Shown piece by piece: positions 27,840 to 36,321 of a stretch of DNA of 50,839 nt; within the stretch, counting starts at the first letter, position 1; every line of letters starts with the position of its first letter. A program made the translations under genes and the position numbers. Below the pieces are notes generated by a model. The model was not told the origin of the DNA. It saw nothing but the letters and a program-made list of their open reading frames with translations, and did not search any database. Origin of the DNA: an uncultured Rubritalea sp. (lineage in GTDB: Bacteria; Verrucomicrobiota; Verrucomicrobiia; Verrucomicrobiales; Akkermansiaceae); the NCBI GenBank assembly GCA_937923145.1, contig CALAJT010000019.1:1-50839 (forward strand), written 5' to 3'.

Positions 27840-28595
27840 CCAACCTCCCCTTTTACGTCACTTTAACGTCACTTTAGTATCCAGCGTCATTACTAGGTCA
27901 TTTATGTCCCCAACTCTGATTACAGGGTCATTTATCCCATCATTCTCACTGTTAACTTTGATTTAGGACGTCATTTACAACCTCATTTTACTGTATCAAC
28001 CAGTTTACACCCTCATTTGTTCCCTTACTTATTCCCTCATCTCGGTTTATAGGGTCATTTATCGGGTCATTACTGTATCACAATGGTTTACTGTATCATT
28101 TGCTGTATCAATATTATCTTTTGTATCACTTATTTCTTTTGCAGCATCTATTGTATCACACTCAATTACAGCATCATTTTACAACGTCATTTCCTGCATC
28201 AATTCCGTTTAGTTCCTTACTAGGCTTAATCTCATCATTTAACCCATCATTTATCCCCTCACCGCCATTTAGGGTCATTACTTTATTGTATCACCTTTTA
28301 TATCACTTTGATTTACAGGGTCATTACTAGGTCATCTGTTTCCCCTGCTCTGATTACAGGGTCATTTATCCCATCATTTCCACTGTTAATTTTTATTTAG
28401 GACGTCATTTACAACCTCATTTTACTGTATCAACCAATTTACACCCTCTTTTGTTCCCTCATTTACTCCCTCATTTTGATTTATTCCCTTACTTATTCCC
28501 TTACTTATTCCCTCATCATGGTTTATCGGGTCATCAGCTTATCGGGTCAATTAATGGGTCATTTATCGGGTCAATGAGTTTAGTCTGCTTTAAGT
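27840..28595. repeat. degenerate 12-bp repeat array (minisatellite) downstream of the AlbA-domain gene
   Basis: About 750 bp built from variants of a 12-bp unit. On the minus strand the units read AATGACCCTGTA, AATGACCCGATA, AATGAGGGAGTA, AATGATGGGATA, AATGATACAGTA and similar. The consensus is AATGA-N5-TA. By eye there are about two dozen TCATT cores on the plus strand. The same unit codes in frame for Asn-Asp-Pro-Val tetrapeptides within the adjacent AlbA-domain gene. Here the phase is broken by small insertions and by stop codons, so no long frame remains. A segment of about 180-200 bp is duplicated inside the array (27887-28065 and 28321-28535). Confidence 0.85.
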
Positions 28596-28610
28596 TTTCG
28601 GCAGTAGAAT

Positions 28611-30119
28611 TTATGTAAGTACTTCCCAGTAACCATCTTTATCAGCACCGTGACGAACTATGTATTTATTAAGCTTAAGCCATTTTATATAACGTTTCAC
28701 TGTTGAACCGCTTACTTGCAATTCAGAGGCTATTAAACTATACGATAAACTCCCATCTTTTCTTAACATCTGTAAAACCGCCTCATATGATGCTGGTATT
28801 TCTTTTGCATCATTTTTATTTACAGGGTCATTTACAGGGTCATTTTTATTTAGAGGGTCATTTAGAGGGTCATTTACAGGGTCATTTACCCCCTCATTTA
28901 TCCCATCATTCGGATTTATCCTATCATTCTGCATGTCCACTAAATCTGGATCACGGAAAATGAGCCAGTCCATAGAATCGCCGGTTTCGTCTACTTTTGG
29001 GGTGGGTAGGTTGGCGTTGGTGCAGAGTTGTTTTACACGGGCGATGCCGCTGCCCCATTGTTCGATGTAGTTGAGTTCTTTGAAGACACGTGCGATGACG
29101 CGGTTGCGGATTTCTGAGCGTCCTTGCTGGATGTCTTCGGTCGTGAGTCCGTTTGGTAAGCCACCGGGTGAAACTACATTCAGGGCGTCATCGTAGATTC
29201 CTATTTTTATGTCTCTGCCGAAGTTTGTGTAGTCACGGTGGACGTAGGCATTGATAAGGACTTCACGGATGGCTGCAGTGGGGATTTCTGGAGTTTGGGT
29301 GCTTTGGAGTCCTAGGATTTCTACTTTGAGATTGAGATGATTTTTGATGAATGCCTCTGCGGACTCTAGTTGGCTGAAAAGATCGTTGGTGTATTCTTTT
29401 TTGTCTAGAAAAACGGTCATGGTGGTGCCTTTGAATAGTGCACACTTAGTCTCTACGTGCTCGTAGTGTCCGAGTAGAATGAGCAAGGCATGGCTGGGGA
29501 AAGTCTTGCCTCCCTCGGTGCCGATGAGTTTTAGATTACTGAGTTTTTCATGATCCAGAGTCTTGCCCATTTTCTCAAACCGCTGAGTAAGTGGGGTGAG
29601 ATCTAGTGATTCGAAATCGATGCTAAGATTCAGTTGTTCGTCATAACTGAGGTTGAGCCGCTGGAGCTCCAGCGACTGAATATGTTCGGGCGATGCGGGA
29701 CGATTGCTCGCTCCGATACGCACGTAGGTTCCAGCGTCACGACCTTTGCTTTTCAAATAATATGGCATGAGTGGACTACGGAATACTTCTATAACTAAAA
29801 GTTCGTAGCCATTTACATTTTCAATATACATCTCAGGCACTAAGCTGGGATGGCAAGAGCTGTGTATGATAGAGGTAATCTCGTCTTGTAGCTCAAAAAT
29901 ATCTTGTCCTCCAATGCCCACTAGGCTGAGGTCATCGTTAACTCCAATAACCAGCTTTCCCCCACTACCATTGGCGAAGGCGATGACGGTCTTAGCTATC
30001 TGTTCGCCTTTGGGCAACTGAGACTTGAGTTCCAGCACCTTACTCTCACCTCGCTGGATTTCTAGCCAGAGAAGGTTCTGAGTGTTAGGGGTATGTGGAA
30101 ATTGTTGATCTGTCATCAT
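28611..30119 (-). CDS. AlbA_2 (Schlafen-type) / HATPase regulator with tetrapeptide-repeat linker and C-terminal winged helix
   Basis: A transcriptional-regulator-like protein of the AlbA_2 ATP-binding family. The domains are AlbA_2 at about 20-145 (ELKSQLPKGE, FANGSGGKLVIGV, YLKSKGRDAGTYVRIG), HATPase_c_4 at about 260-370 (REVLINAYVHRDY, VVSPGGLPNGL, QWGSGIARV), a repeat linker at about 399-435 of NDPV/NDPL/NEGV tetrapeptides, and a winged helix at about 443-500 (SYSLIASELQVSGSTVKRYI). The linker is coded by a tandem 12-bp DNA repeat that continues, out of frame, for 750 bp beyond the stop codon. The number of in-frame units could therefore change by slippage. Genes of this type lie in mobile or defence neighbourhoods. 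The DNA target is unknown. Confidence 0.85.
   Translation of the reverse strand: MMTDQQFPHTPNTQNLLWLEIQRGESKVLELKSQLPKGEQIAKTVIAFANGSGGKLVIGVNDDLSLVGIGGQDIFELQDEITSIIHSSCHPSLVPEMYIENVNGYELLVIEVFRSPLMPYYLKSKGRDAGTYVRIGASNRPASPEHIQSLELQRLNLSYDEQLNLSIDFESLDLTPLTQRFEKMGKTLDHEKLSNLKLIGTEGGKTFPSHALLILLGHYEHVETKCALFKGTTMTVFLDKKEYTNDLFSQLESAEAFIKNHLNLKVEILGLQSTQTPEIPTAAIREVLINAYVHRDYTNFGRDIKIGIYDDALNVVSPGGLPNGLTTEDIQQGRSEIRNRVIARVFKELNYIEQWGSGIARVKQLCTNANLPTPKVDETGDSMDWLIFRDPDLVDMQNDRINPNDGINEGVNDPVNDPLNDPLNKNDPVNDPVNKNDAKEIPASYEAVLQMLRKDGSLSYSLIASELQVSGSTVKRYIKWLKLNKYIVRHGADKDGYWEVLT
28797..28922 (-). repeat. in-frame 12-bp tandem repeats coding NDPV/NDPL tetrapeptides
   Basis: Ten or so units of AATGACCCTGTA and variants (AATGACCCTCTA, AATGAGGGGGTA, AATGATGGGATA) lie inside the AlbA-domain gene. 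They encode Asn-Asp-Pro-Val and related tetrads, broken by Asn-Lys spacers. The unit is shared with the array at 27840-28595. Confidence 0.85.
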
Positions 30120-30130
30120 TTACAATCCAA

Positions 30131-30159
30131 ATTTTTACAGTCTAACAATATGCTGTCAA
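30131..30159 (-). promoter_or_regulatory. candidate sigma70-type promoter of the AlbA-domain gene
   Basis: On the minus strand TTGACA (30159-30154) is followed after 16 bp by TAAAAA (30137-30132), close to the ATG at 30119. The -35 box is perfect. The -10 box is poor and leaves a very short leader. Confidence 0.35.
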
Positions 30160-30221
30160 ACTTAAACAAATCTTATACCATGCAGGATGATCAAGCTAGG
30201 GAGGGCAATTAAGAAAAAATA

Positions 30222-30261
30222 AAAAAGTTACCTCAGATTACGCTGATTTCACACAGATTTC
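30222..30261 (-). repeat. AATCTGAGGT/GCGTAAATCTG intergenic repeat copy
   Basis: The plus strand reads TTACCTCAGATTACGC then TGATTTCACACAGATTT. It matches, in reverse complement, the copy at 46542-46581 (CTGTGAAAATCCGCG, TAAATCTGAGGTTAAAAA). Sequences of this wording are common in intergenic DNA of several environmental phyla. Function unknown. Confidence 0.6.
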
Positions 30262-30585
30262 TATGGGAAGCGTTCTTAAATTCATTAAAAGACACGGCCC
30301 AATGTTGGAAGTTACTAATGATAGTCAAAAATCTTCCAAGTAGATATTTTTGTGCTTCAAAAAACTAAGAAAAATCAGCGCTAATCAGCGGTTCTTATAA
30401 ATTCTAGTCAAGAAATTCCCTAGCTTGTTTACCGTGTTCACCTGCCTGCTGCTACTCGTAGGTAAATATTCGATACCGCCGCAGCCGAACGGGGATTGCA
30501 CCCGACAATCATGGAAAAGTATCTCTGTGTCTACTGAGTATTCAATCTGCTTTTTCTCTCAACCTTACTAATAGAGAAACTCGTA

Positions 30586-30783
30586 TTTTAAGGCGGGCAC
30601 CTCGCGGTCTACAGTGGATGGATGATTGAACGCTTTTGTGAGGATATAGACCTCGTTCTCAACCAGGAGCTTTTAGACTCTGGAGCTGTAGGAGAAGATA
30701 CTTGGCAAAATCACTCATCTGCCCGCAGACAAAACAGCCTCAATCAAGAAGTAAACCTACCCCGCAGCAGATTACCTGGGTGA
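30586..30783 (+). pseudogene. fragment of an AbiEii-type nucleotidyltransferase toxin gene
   Basis: The frame after a TAA at 30589 reads GGHLAVYSGWMIERFCEDID, then LVLNQELLDSG, and ends in TGA at 30781. This matches the catalytic core of AbiEii-family nucleotidyltransferases, in which GGTxLxK is followed nine residues later by IERFSEDIDL. The distance from the Gly pair to IERF is conserved. Only about 60 codons remain of a family usually over 250 residues, and the conserved Thr/Ser after GG is lost. It is therefore dead. Confidence 0.5.
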
Positions 30784-30894
30784 TCACCCGTTATCCCACA
30801 TTCAGGACATCTTATCAGCGGCTACTATTATGTAGGTGGAATCTAGAAAAATGTAGGTGGAATCTAGAAAATACTTCTTTTTAATGCTCTTTTC

Positions 30895-31974
30895 CTAACT
30901 TCTAATAAACTCTATCGCCTCTTCCAGATCAGCAGCTGTAATTCTATCAGACACAAATGCGCTACCTAGCTTATCAAGTAGAACAAATTTGATCGCTCCC
31001 TGTTCGAATTTTTTATCGGTAACAAGTTTTTCCATCACAGTCTCTGTCGTAATTTTATTAGGTAAAATAAGTGGCAGAGAAAATCCCCCTAACAGATCTA
31101 AAATTCTTTTTCCATCCTCTTCATTCAGACTACTATGCTTCTGTGAAAGATAAACTGCTGCTCTCATCCCTAGAGATATAGCTTCTCCGTGGAGTAACTC
31201 CCCATAAGGAACCGATGCTTCTATGCCGTGACCTATGGTGTGTCCGAAATTAAGTAATGCTCTAGTCCCTGAAGTTTCCTGCTCATCTTCCTCTACTACG
31301 CGAGCCTTGATGGCTACATTGCGAGCGATGAGTTCTGCTGGAGGTTTTTTATCTTGAGGGTCAAGCGCTTCTAACAGACCGACCATTTCAGCATCGCGGA
31401 TCGCGGCATGCTTAAATACTTCAGCATACCCTTCACGGTATTCTCTGCCTGGTAATGTGCTCAACATAGCAGGATCTATAAGAACTAATTTAGGCTGGTG
31501 AAATGCTCCGACGAGATTCTTCCCTTCTGCGATATTAACCCCCGTTTTACCTCCCACTGAACTATCCACCTGGGCTACAATCGTAGTCGGCACCTGAATG
31601 AATGGAACTCCACGATAGAAAACCGATGCCACGAAGCCTGCTAAATCACCTACTACCCCACCGCCTAGAGCGATGACGAATGACTTTCTACCGTGACCAG
31701 CTTGAGTCATTTCTCTACATAGCCATTCCACATTTGTAACGGATTTGCTAGCCTCACCAGCAGACACTATATGAGCTGAAGCTTCGAAGCCAGCTGACAC
31801 TAGCTGGTCTAGCACAGTCTGGAGATAGTGATCCGCTACATTTTGGTCTGTGATCACTGCACACTTGTTGCCGAGCCCTAGCTCTCCAATTTTATCGCTC
31901 AGTGAATCTAACAGACCGTATGCACAAAGCACTGAGTATGATCTATCACCCAAATTGACTGCTACATTTTCCAT
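30895..31974 (-). CDS. aroB: 3-dehydroquinate synthase
   Basis: AroB is the second enzyme of the shikimate pathway, converting DAHP to 3-dehydroquinate with NAD and a divalent metal. The NAD block GGGVVGDLAGFVA, the PTT-IVAQVDSSVGGKTGVN block, and the metal ligands in YAEVFKHA, NFGHTIGHGIE and LLHGEAISLGM are all present. The length of 359 residues is usual. The gene is alone on the minus strand, divergent from the zinc-ribbon protein gene, with about 145 bp between starts. Confidence 0.96.
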   Translation of the reverse strand: MENVAVNLGDRSYSVLCAYGLLDSLSDKIGELGLGNKCAVITDQNVADHYLQTVLDQLVSAGFEASAHIVSAGEASKSVTNVEWLCREMTQAGHGRKSFVIALGGGVVGDLAGFVASVFYRGVPFIQVPTTIVAQVDSSVGGKTGVNIAEGKNLVGAFHQPKLVLIDPAMLSTLPGREYREGYAEVFKHAAIRDAEMVGLLEALDPQDKKPPAELIARNVAIKARVVEEDEQETSGTRALLNFGHTIGHGIEASVPYGELLHGEAISLGMRAAVYLSQKHSSLNEEDGKRILDLLGGFSLPLILPNKITTETVMEKLVTDKKFEQGAIKFVLLDKLGSAFVSDRITAADLEEAIEFIRS

Positions 31975-32119
31975 GTCTTTGAATTATGCAATCTAGAGAT
32001 TGATGTAAACTCTTAATCTTCATCTCAAATTAAAATTGAACGATTCAGGTAAACAGTGGACAAAGAATAGACGTAGACGTAAACTTATATCTACATTTAC
32101 TTTAACTAAGTTCAATCAC

Positions 32120-33736
32120 ATGGAAAAAATCCAAATCAAATGCTCATCTTGCGGACAGAAGTTCGCAGTCTCAGAATCTTATAAGAATAGAGTAGTCGAG
32201 TGCGGAGCATGTGATCATCGCTTTAAAGTCGAAGGCTCGGCTATTGTCCGCCAGAAAAAGAAATACTACCCTGGTGAGAGAACTAAGCTCAATAGTGACA
32301 GCTTTGCAAAAGTAGATTCAGATACCGTCCCACCACAAGCTGAAGCGAATAGTAACCTCGGATTCCAGCCTGCGTTACAACACAAAAACGTAGGTGCAGG
32401 CTATGCCCAGCCACCAAGTCCTAAACGCTCATTCGCTATCTTATTAGGAATCTTTCTCATCATTCTCTTCATCGTAATCTTTATTTTAGGGAGTCGTCCA
32501 GATGGCATTCTAAGAAACATGGATGGACAGAAGCGTATATTACTTGCTGCATTCATCGCTATCCTCGGTAGCGGTCTGATCATCGGTGGATTTAGGAGCA
32601 AAGTTAAAGGAATATTCTTAGCGCTTTTGCTGGGTGGCACGCTAGTGGCACTTCCCTTCCTTTTCCCAGTATTAATAACTCCTGAAGTAACTGAAGGATC
32701 ACGACTCGGGTCAAATGATTCTAATGTCATCCAAGATGAAAAAATAAAAGCACAGGAAGAACAGAAAATTGATACTTATAAAAATAATATTGGCTATAGA
32801 AAAGTAACATCTAGACGTGCTGAAGCCACTAACCCAGATCACATAAAAGTCCTAGTAGTAAGAGATATAGGCTCACACACTGACACGATCTGTAATTATT
32901 TAGAAGAAGAGCTCAACCTAGATTTTTTACCCACCACCTACACCTCTGACCGTTCTCTTGATGGTCGTAGAATTACTCTGATCATCATGGAAGCTGACAT
33001 ATCTACGGCTGATCTTTACGAACTAACTAAGAAATTTGGAATACCAGCAGAGATGAACGCCATGCGAACTGAGCTAGACGTCATAGAGGTATTAGTAAAG
33101 GAAGATAAGCTTACTAATACGAGCACAGACATTCTACTCGATGAAAGTAACCCAAGTTTTTTCGACGCTAATTACGCCGAGCTCTACCATATCTCACGTG
33201 ATCGTAGAATAGCCGCCATCCAGAGGCTAGAGAAAGTAAAATTATCGCTAGGTAGACGAGCAGACATTGCTGATCAGCTAAGTAAAATGATCAACATTAA
33301 AGATCAGGAGATCTCAAATGAGGCTATCAGAACTCTTAAGAAGTGGTCCGTTCCTGAATATAAATTGGATAATAAAGTTAAAGCATATGCTGATGCTTTA
33401 GCTGACAAAGGTAACCTAGAGTCTCCTGTCTTAGAATATTTAATAGATAAGAAAGTCCCTGGTATAAGTGGTATTCTGTCTAAACAATGGCTTAACTCGA
33501 ATGGACACCTAATCTGGGATGATATTATCAGAAGAGCTGGAAAACAGGGAGAAGCTGCCATTATTAAAGCATTACCTAAGGCTAAATCAGCTCATCTTAA
33601 AGCAGCGTCATCAGTGCTCTTGAAGATCGGGACTAGGAAATCTCTACCTGCTCTATCCGCAGCTCTATCTCGCGCTGATAAAGAAGATGCAAAGTATTTG
33701 AAAGCTACTATTGACGAAATCAAATCTCGGCGATAG
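32120..33736 (+). CDS. zinc-ribbon membrane protein with HEAT-like C-terminal region
   Basis: From ATG 32120 the protein begins MEKIQIKCSSCGQKFAVSES. The cysteine pairs C8/C11 and C28/C31 form an MJ0042-type zinc ribbon. Three membrane segments follow (FAILLGIFLIILFIVIFIL, a second near ILLAAFIAILGSGLIIGG, and a third near GIFLALLLGGTLVALPFLF). The rest is soluble, with helical pairs resembling HEAT repeats toward the end (KKVPGISG, GEAAIIKALPKAKSAHLKAAS). The longer frame from a TTG at 32036 adds 28 poorly composed residues and is rejected. Such ribbon-TM proteins are common in Planctomycetes and Verrucomicrobia. Function unknown. Confidence 0.75.
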   Translation: MEKIQIKCSSCGQKFAVSESYKNRVVECGACDHRFKVEGSAIVRQKKKYYPGERTKLNSDSFAKVDSDTVPPQAEANSNLGFQPALQHKNVGAGYAQPPSPKRSFAILLGIFLIILFIVIFILGSRPDGILRNMDGQKRILLAAFIAILGSGLIIGGFRSKVKGIFLALLLGGTLVALPFLFPVLITPEVTEGSRLGSNDSNVIQDEKIKAQEEQKIDTYKNNIGYRKVTSRRAEATNPDHIKVLVVRDIGSHTDTICNYLEEELNLDFLPTTYTSDRSLDGRRITLIIMEADISTADLYELTKKFGIPAEMNAMRTELDVIEVLVKEDKLTNTSTDILLDESNPSFFDANYAELYHISRDRRIAAIQRLEKVKLSLGRRADIADQLSKMINIKDQEISNEAIRTLKKWSVPEYKLDNKVKAYADALADKGNLESPVLEYLIDKKVPGISGILSKQWLNSNGHLIWDDIIRRAGKQGEAAIIKALPKAKSAHLKAASSVLLKIGTRKSLPALSAALSRADKEDAKYLKATIDEIKSRR

Positions 33737-33819
33737 TCTGCGCACGCATCCAGAAAAAGATGATCTTCTACCAAGCTTTGATTAGCAAAGATCGCTTCTA
33801 AAAACTCTGGATCACTAAT

Positions 33820-33903
33820 GCCATCGTGGCGGAATTGGTAGACGCCCCAGACTTAAAATCTGGTGTCCTTCGGGGCGTACCGGTTCGATCCCGGTCGATG
33901 GTA
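33820..33903 (+). tRNA. tRNA-Leu (UAA)
   Basis: The acceptor strands GCCATCG / CGATGGT pair (first pair G-U), and the discriminator is A. The D arm is GGCGGAATTGGTAGACGC. The anticodon stem CCAGA / TCTGG encloses CTTAAAA, giving anticodon TAA. A long class II variable arm around TGTCCTTCGGGGCGT is followed by the T arm CCGGTTCGATCCCGG. No CCA is encoded. Confidence 0.95.
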
Positions 33904-34246
33904 TTTTTCTTTCTCTAGTTATGAGGCCTTTTGCAGGACACCAATTTCAAAATTGGCGAAAATTTAAGTAGCGATTTAATGGCTTGAAGAACAATGTTAT
34001 ACCTGCATAGGCGAGAGAGAAGCTCCGTCCCTATGTTATTAATCAATGGTTAAATCCGTTCGCTGAAGGGTATCCTCACTATTATAAAACTTAGTCTATC
34101 ATTCACGCATGAACTTTCTCTAGATTTGTGAGCACTAGGGTTGGCATTCAGCCCACCCCTCATAGGAAGCTTTAGGCAGAGATACTTCGCTAAACTCTCT
34201 TCCCTGTACTGATGTGAGGTTCTCTTAAAGAGAATACATAAATTTG
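33904..34246. other. intergenic region, about 340 bp
   Basis: Begins with a T-rich tract after tRNA-Leu that may serve as terminator. A small hairpin (GGGTTGGC / AGCCCACCC-like) occurs near 34138-34160. I see no gene or known RNA. Confidence 0.4.
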
Positions 34247-34729
34247 TTATTTAAGTACGTAAAGCTCATCCCTATTTGACTTCTTCCACTTAAAGAGGAA
34301 ATAAATGATGATTATATTTAGTATATCAAACGGAATCCAATACTTGAATGGTATGAGCGTTGCTCCCCAAAAATAATTTTCTATTGGGTAAAACAAATTA
34401 ATCCCCCCAGAAAGTGCATCAACTAATAGATGAAGTAAATAAGCTAAAGAACAATAGATCGCTATGTTTACTCCTATAAATTTCAACTTATGAAATTTAG
34501 AAGTTAGGTAAGATATAGTCATCAAAACTACACTAAAAAGAATCCAAAATGGTAACCCGTGCGACCAGCTCGTGAGGCGATCTATCAAGTAATAATGAGG
34601 ATTGATAATATCAGCAAGTCCACCAGTAAGACCTATCCATATATAATCCCATTTACTCAGTTTACTCTCTTTCCCCACGAATATACGCACCAGAATGATA
34701 GGCGCAAGAACATGGGTTACAGTAGTCAT
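34247..34729 (-). CDS. YdjM/DUF457-like membrane protein (putative metal-dependent hydrolase)
   Basis: A 160-residue integral membrane protein with four to five hydrophobic helices. The N-terminal T-H-V-L-A-P motif, D-I-I-N-P-H-Y near 40, and HLLVDALSGGINLFYPI with F-W-G near 100-125 match the pattern of YdjM/DUF457 inner-membrane proteins. In those, the His/Asp residues are proposed to bind metal. It starts 10 bp downstream of the ilvA stop on the same strand and may be read through from it. The AT content is higher than in ilvA. Substrate unknown. Confidence 0.7.
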   Translation of the reverse strand: MTTVTHVLAPIILVRIFVGKESKLSKWDYIWIGLTGGLADIINPHYYLIDRLTSWSHGLPFWILFSVVLMTISYLTSKFHKLKFIGVNIAIYCSLAYLLHLLVDALSGGINLFYPIENYFWGATLIPFKYWIPFDILNIIIIYFLFKWKKSNRDELYVLK

Positions 34730-34739
34730 ATTATAGAAG

Positions 34740-36272
34740 TTAGTTACCTAACAATCTTCTCAAGGTTTCATCAGAAACTAAGCTCACTGCATGGATGTTT
34801 TCACCCACCATATTGTTGATAATTTTTCTAGCAGCTGTCTGATCCTGGAGGTTATCAAACTCCATTCCTACGAGTGCACGCCCAACGCGTTCACCAGAAT
34901 AAGCGTAGTTGAAATAACAAAGACTACTTACCTCTTTCACATGCTCCATAAACTCTAAAAAGGCACCCGGACGCTCCGGAAATTCTACATTCACGAACAG
35001 CGGATGTTTCTGCGGATCAGTCTTATAGTTTATAATACGATAACCGACTATATCTTCCTTAGATACATCTGCTGCGGTAACATTATTCTGGGCTAGCATC
35101 TCATCTATTTTCTGGTAGTCTTCTTCACTACCTATCAGCCCCATTACTGGATATTGGACTTCACTTTCAGTCTTTCCATATTGTAAATCTACGATGCTTA
35201 CAGCATCAGGAAGATCCTTTAAGATACTGACTAATGATCCTTTACCCTCAGGAATAGGCACACGTAAATACTTTCTATGTTTACTGCCTATACCTGCTCT
35301 ACGAGAAATATTAGCTAGCTGTGCAAAGTCCATATTGGCTCCACAGATGATCGTCAGGACACGCTCTCCAGGCTTAATCTTACCAGCCTCAGCATCCTGC
35401 ATGATAGCAGCTAGACCCATGGCTCCACTAGGCTCAGGGATCGCTCGGATCGTCTCCCATATTTTTCTAACAGCTTGGCAGACTTCATCGTTAGTGACTG
35501 TGATAATCTCATCTAAAAGATCCTTACAGTAACTGTAAGTGTTCTCACCTACTTTTCTAACAGCAGTGCCATCACAGAAGACATCGAGATACTCAAGCTC
35601 AGTCGGACCGCCGTTTTCGATAGCTGCTTTCATCGATGCCTGACCTACGCCTTCAACTCCTATGATCTTGCACTCTGGCCAGAACTTCTTAAGCCAGCAA
35701 CCTACTGATGAAGCAAGTCCACCACCACCGATTGCTATGTAGACGCGATCAAATGGCTTATCTGCACTCATTACTATTTCATCAGCCAGAGTCCCCTGCC
35801 CACCCATAGTAGCTAGGTCATTATAAGGGTGTATGTAAACTGCTCCCTTAGAATCACAATATTCACGAGCCGAGATCCCAGCGTCGTCATAGCTATCACC
35901 TTCTAATCGGATAGTGACTGCATCGCCACCGTGTCTACGCACCTCACTCTGCTTCACCTCTGGTGTGGAAAGAGGCATGAAAATTTCTGCTTTGCAACCG
36001 AGAGATCTAGCAGCCAGAGCCACGCCTTGAGCGTGATTTCCAGCTGAAGCTGCTACGATACCTTTAGCACGTTGCTCTCCTGTTAGAGATGCCATTGCAT
36101 TATAGGCACCTCTCCATTTATAAGCTTTGATCGGTCCTAAGTCCTCACGCTTAGCCCAGACTTCGAAGTCATACGCTGCGATAGGCAACTGCTCTAATGG
36201 TGTAGGGTCACCCACTGCATAGACACGTTGTCGTGCCATGAGTATTTCTTGGAATAGAGCGTCTGTAGTCAT
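34740..36272 (-). CDS. ilvA: threonine ammonia-lyase, biosynthetic, with two ACT-like regulatory domains
   Basis: IlvA deaminates threonine to 2-oxobutyrate, the first step of isoleucine synthesis, with PLP. The PLP lysine lies in GPIKAYKWRGAYNA, and SAGNHAQGVALAA, YNDLATMGGQGT and GGGGLASSVG are the cofactor-loop blocks. The C-terminal third (about 330-510) carries tandem ACT-like domains for isoleucine/valine control (ITKERPGAFLEFM-type wording). ATG 36272 is chosen; a TTG at 36299 would add nine residues. The resulting 510 residues match the E. coli enzyme (514). Gene order ilvA then hemL is on the same strand. Confidence 0.95.
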   Translation of the reverse strand: MTTDALFQEILMARQRVYAVGDPTPLEQLPIAAYDFEVWAKREDLGPIKAYKWRGAYNAMASLTGEQRAKGIVAASAGNHAQGVALAARSLGCKAEIFMPLSTPEVKQSEVRRHGGDAVTIRLEGDSYDDAGISAREYCDSKGAVYIHPYNDLATMGGQGTLADEIVMSADKPFDRVYIAIGGGGLASSVGCWLKKFWPECKIIGVEGVGQASMKAAIENGGPTELEYLDVFCDGTAVRKVGENTYSYCKDLLDEIITVTNDEVCQAVRKIWETIRAIPEPSGAMGLAAIMQDAEAGKIKPGERVLTIICGANMDFAQLANISRRAGIGSKHRKYLRVPIPEGKGSLVSILKDLPDAVSIVDLQYGKTESEVQYPVMGLIGSEEDYQKIDEMLAQNNVTAADVSKEDIVGYRIINYKTDPQKHPLFVNVEFPERPGAFLEFMEHVKEVSSLCYFNYAYSGERVGRALVGMEFDNLQDQTAARKIINNMVGENIHAVSLVSDETLRRLLGN

Positions 36273-36321
36273 GCACTTACAATCAACAAAGCACTGCAAT
36301 GGTCAAGATGCAAAGTTACCA

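Larger units (their letters stand above)
30120..30894. other. intergenic region with repeats and a gene remnant
   Basis: Holds a TTACCTCAGATTACGCTGATTT-type repeat (30222-30261), a second related AATCAGCGCTAATCAGCGGTT copy (30372-30392), and an AbiEii-like pseudogene (listed separately). Near 30828-30868 a 22-base stretch (AGGTGGAATCTAGAAAA plus flank) is repeated twice in tandem. No intact gene is visible. Confidence 0.5.

Noticed and set aside
28100-28330. Leu/Tyr-rich 76-residue protein
   Set aside because: It is the repeat array read in another frame. Its Tyr/His/Leu content is a product of the repeat wording.
27840-28595. CRISPR array
   Set aside because: Units are 12 bp with variable wording and no unique spacers of constant length, and no cas gene is present. 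The unit equals the adjacent coding repeat.
32036-32119. 28-residue extension of the zinc-ribbon protein
   Set aside because: TTG start with no family support. The ribbon begins right after the ATG at 32120.
33904-34246. Small structured RNA after tRNA-Leu
   Set aside because: A short hairpin is visible, but none of the conserved elements of SRP RNA, tmRNA, 6S RNA or RNase P RNA could be found.
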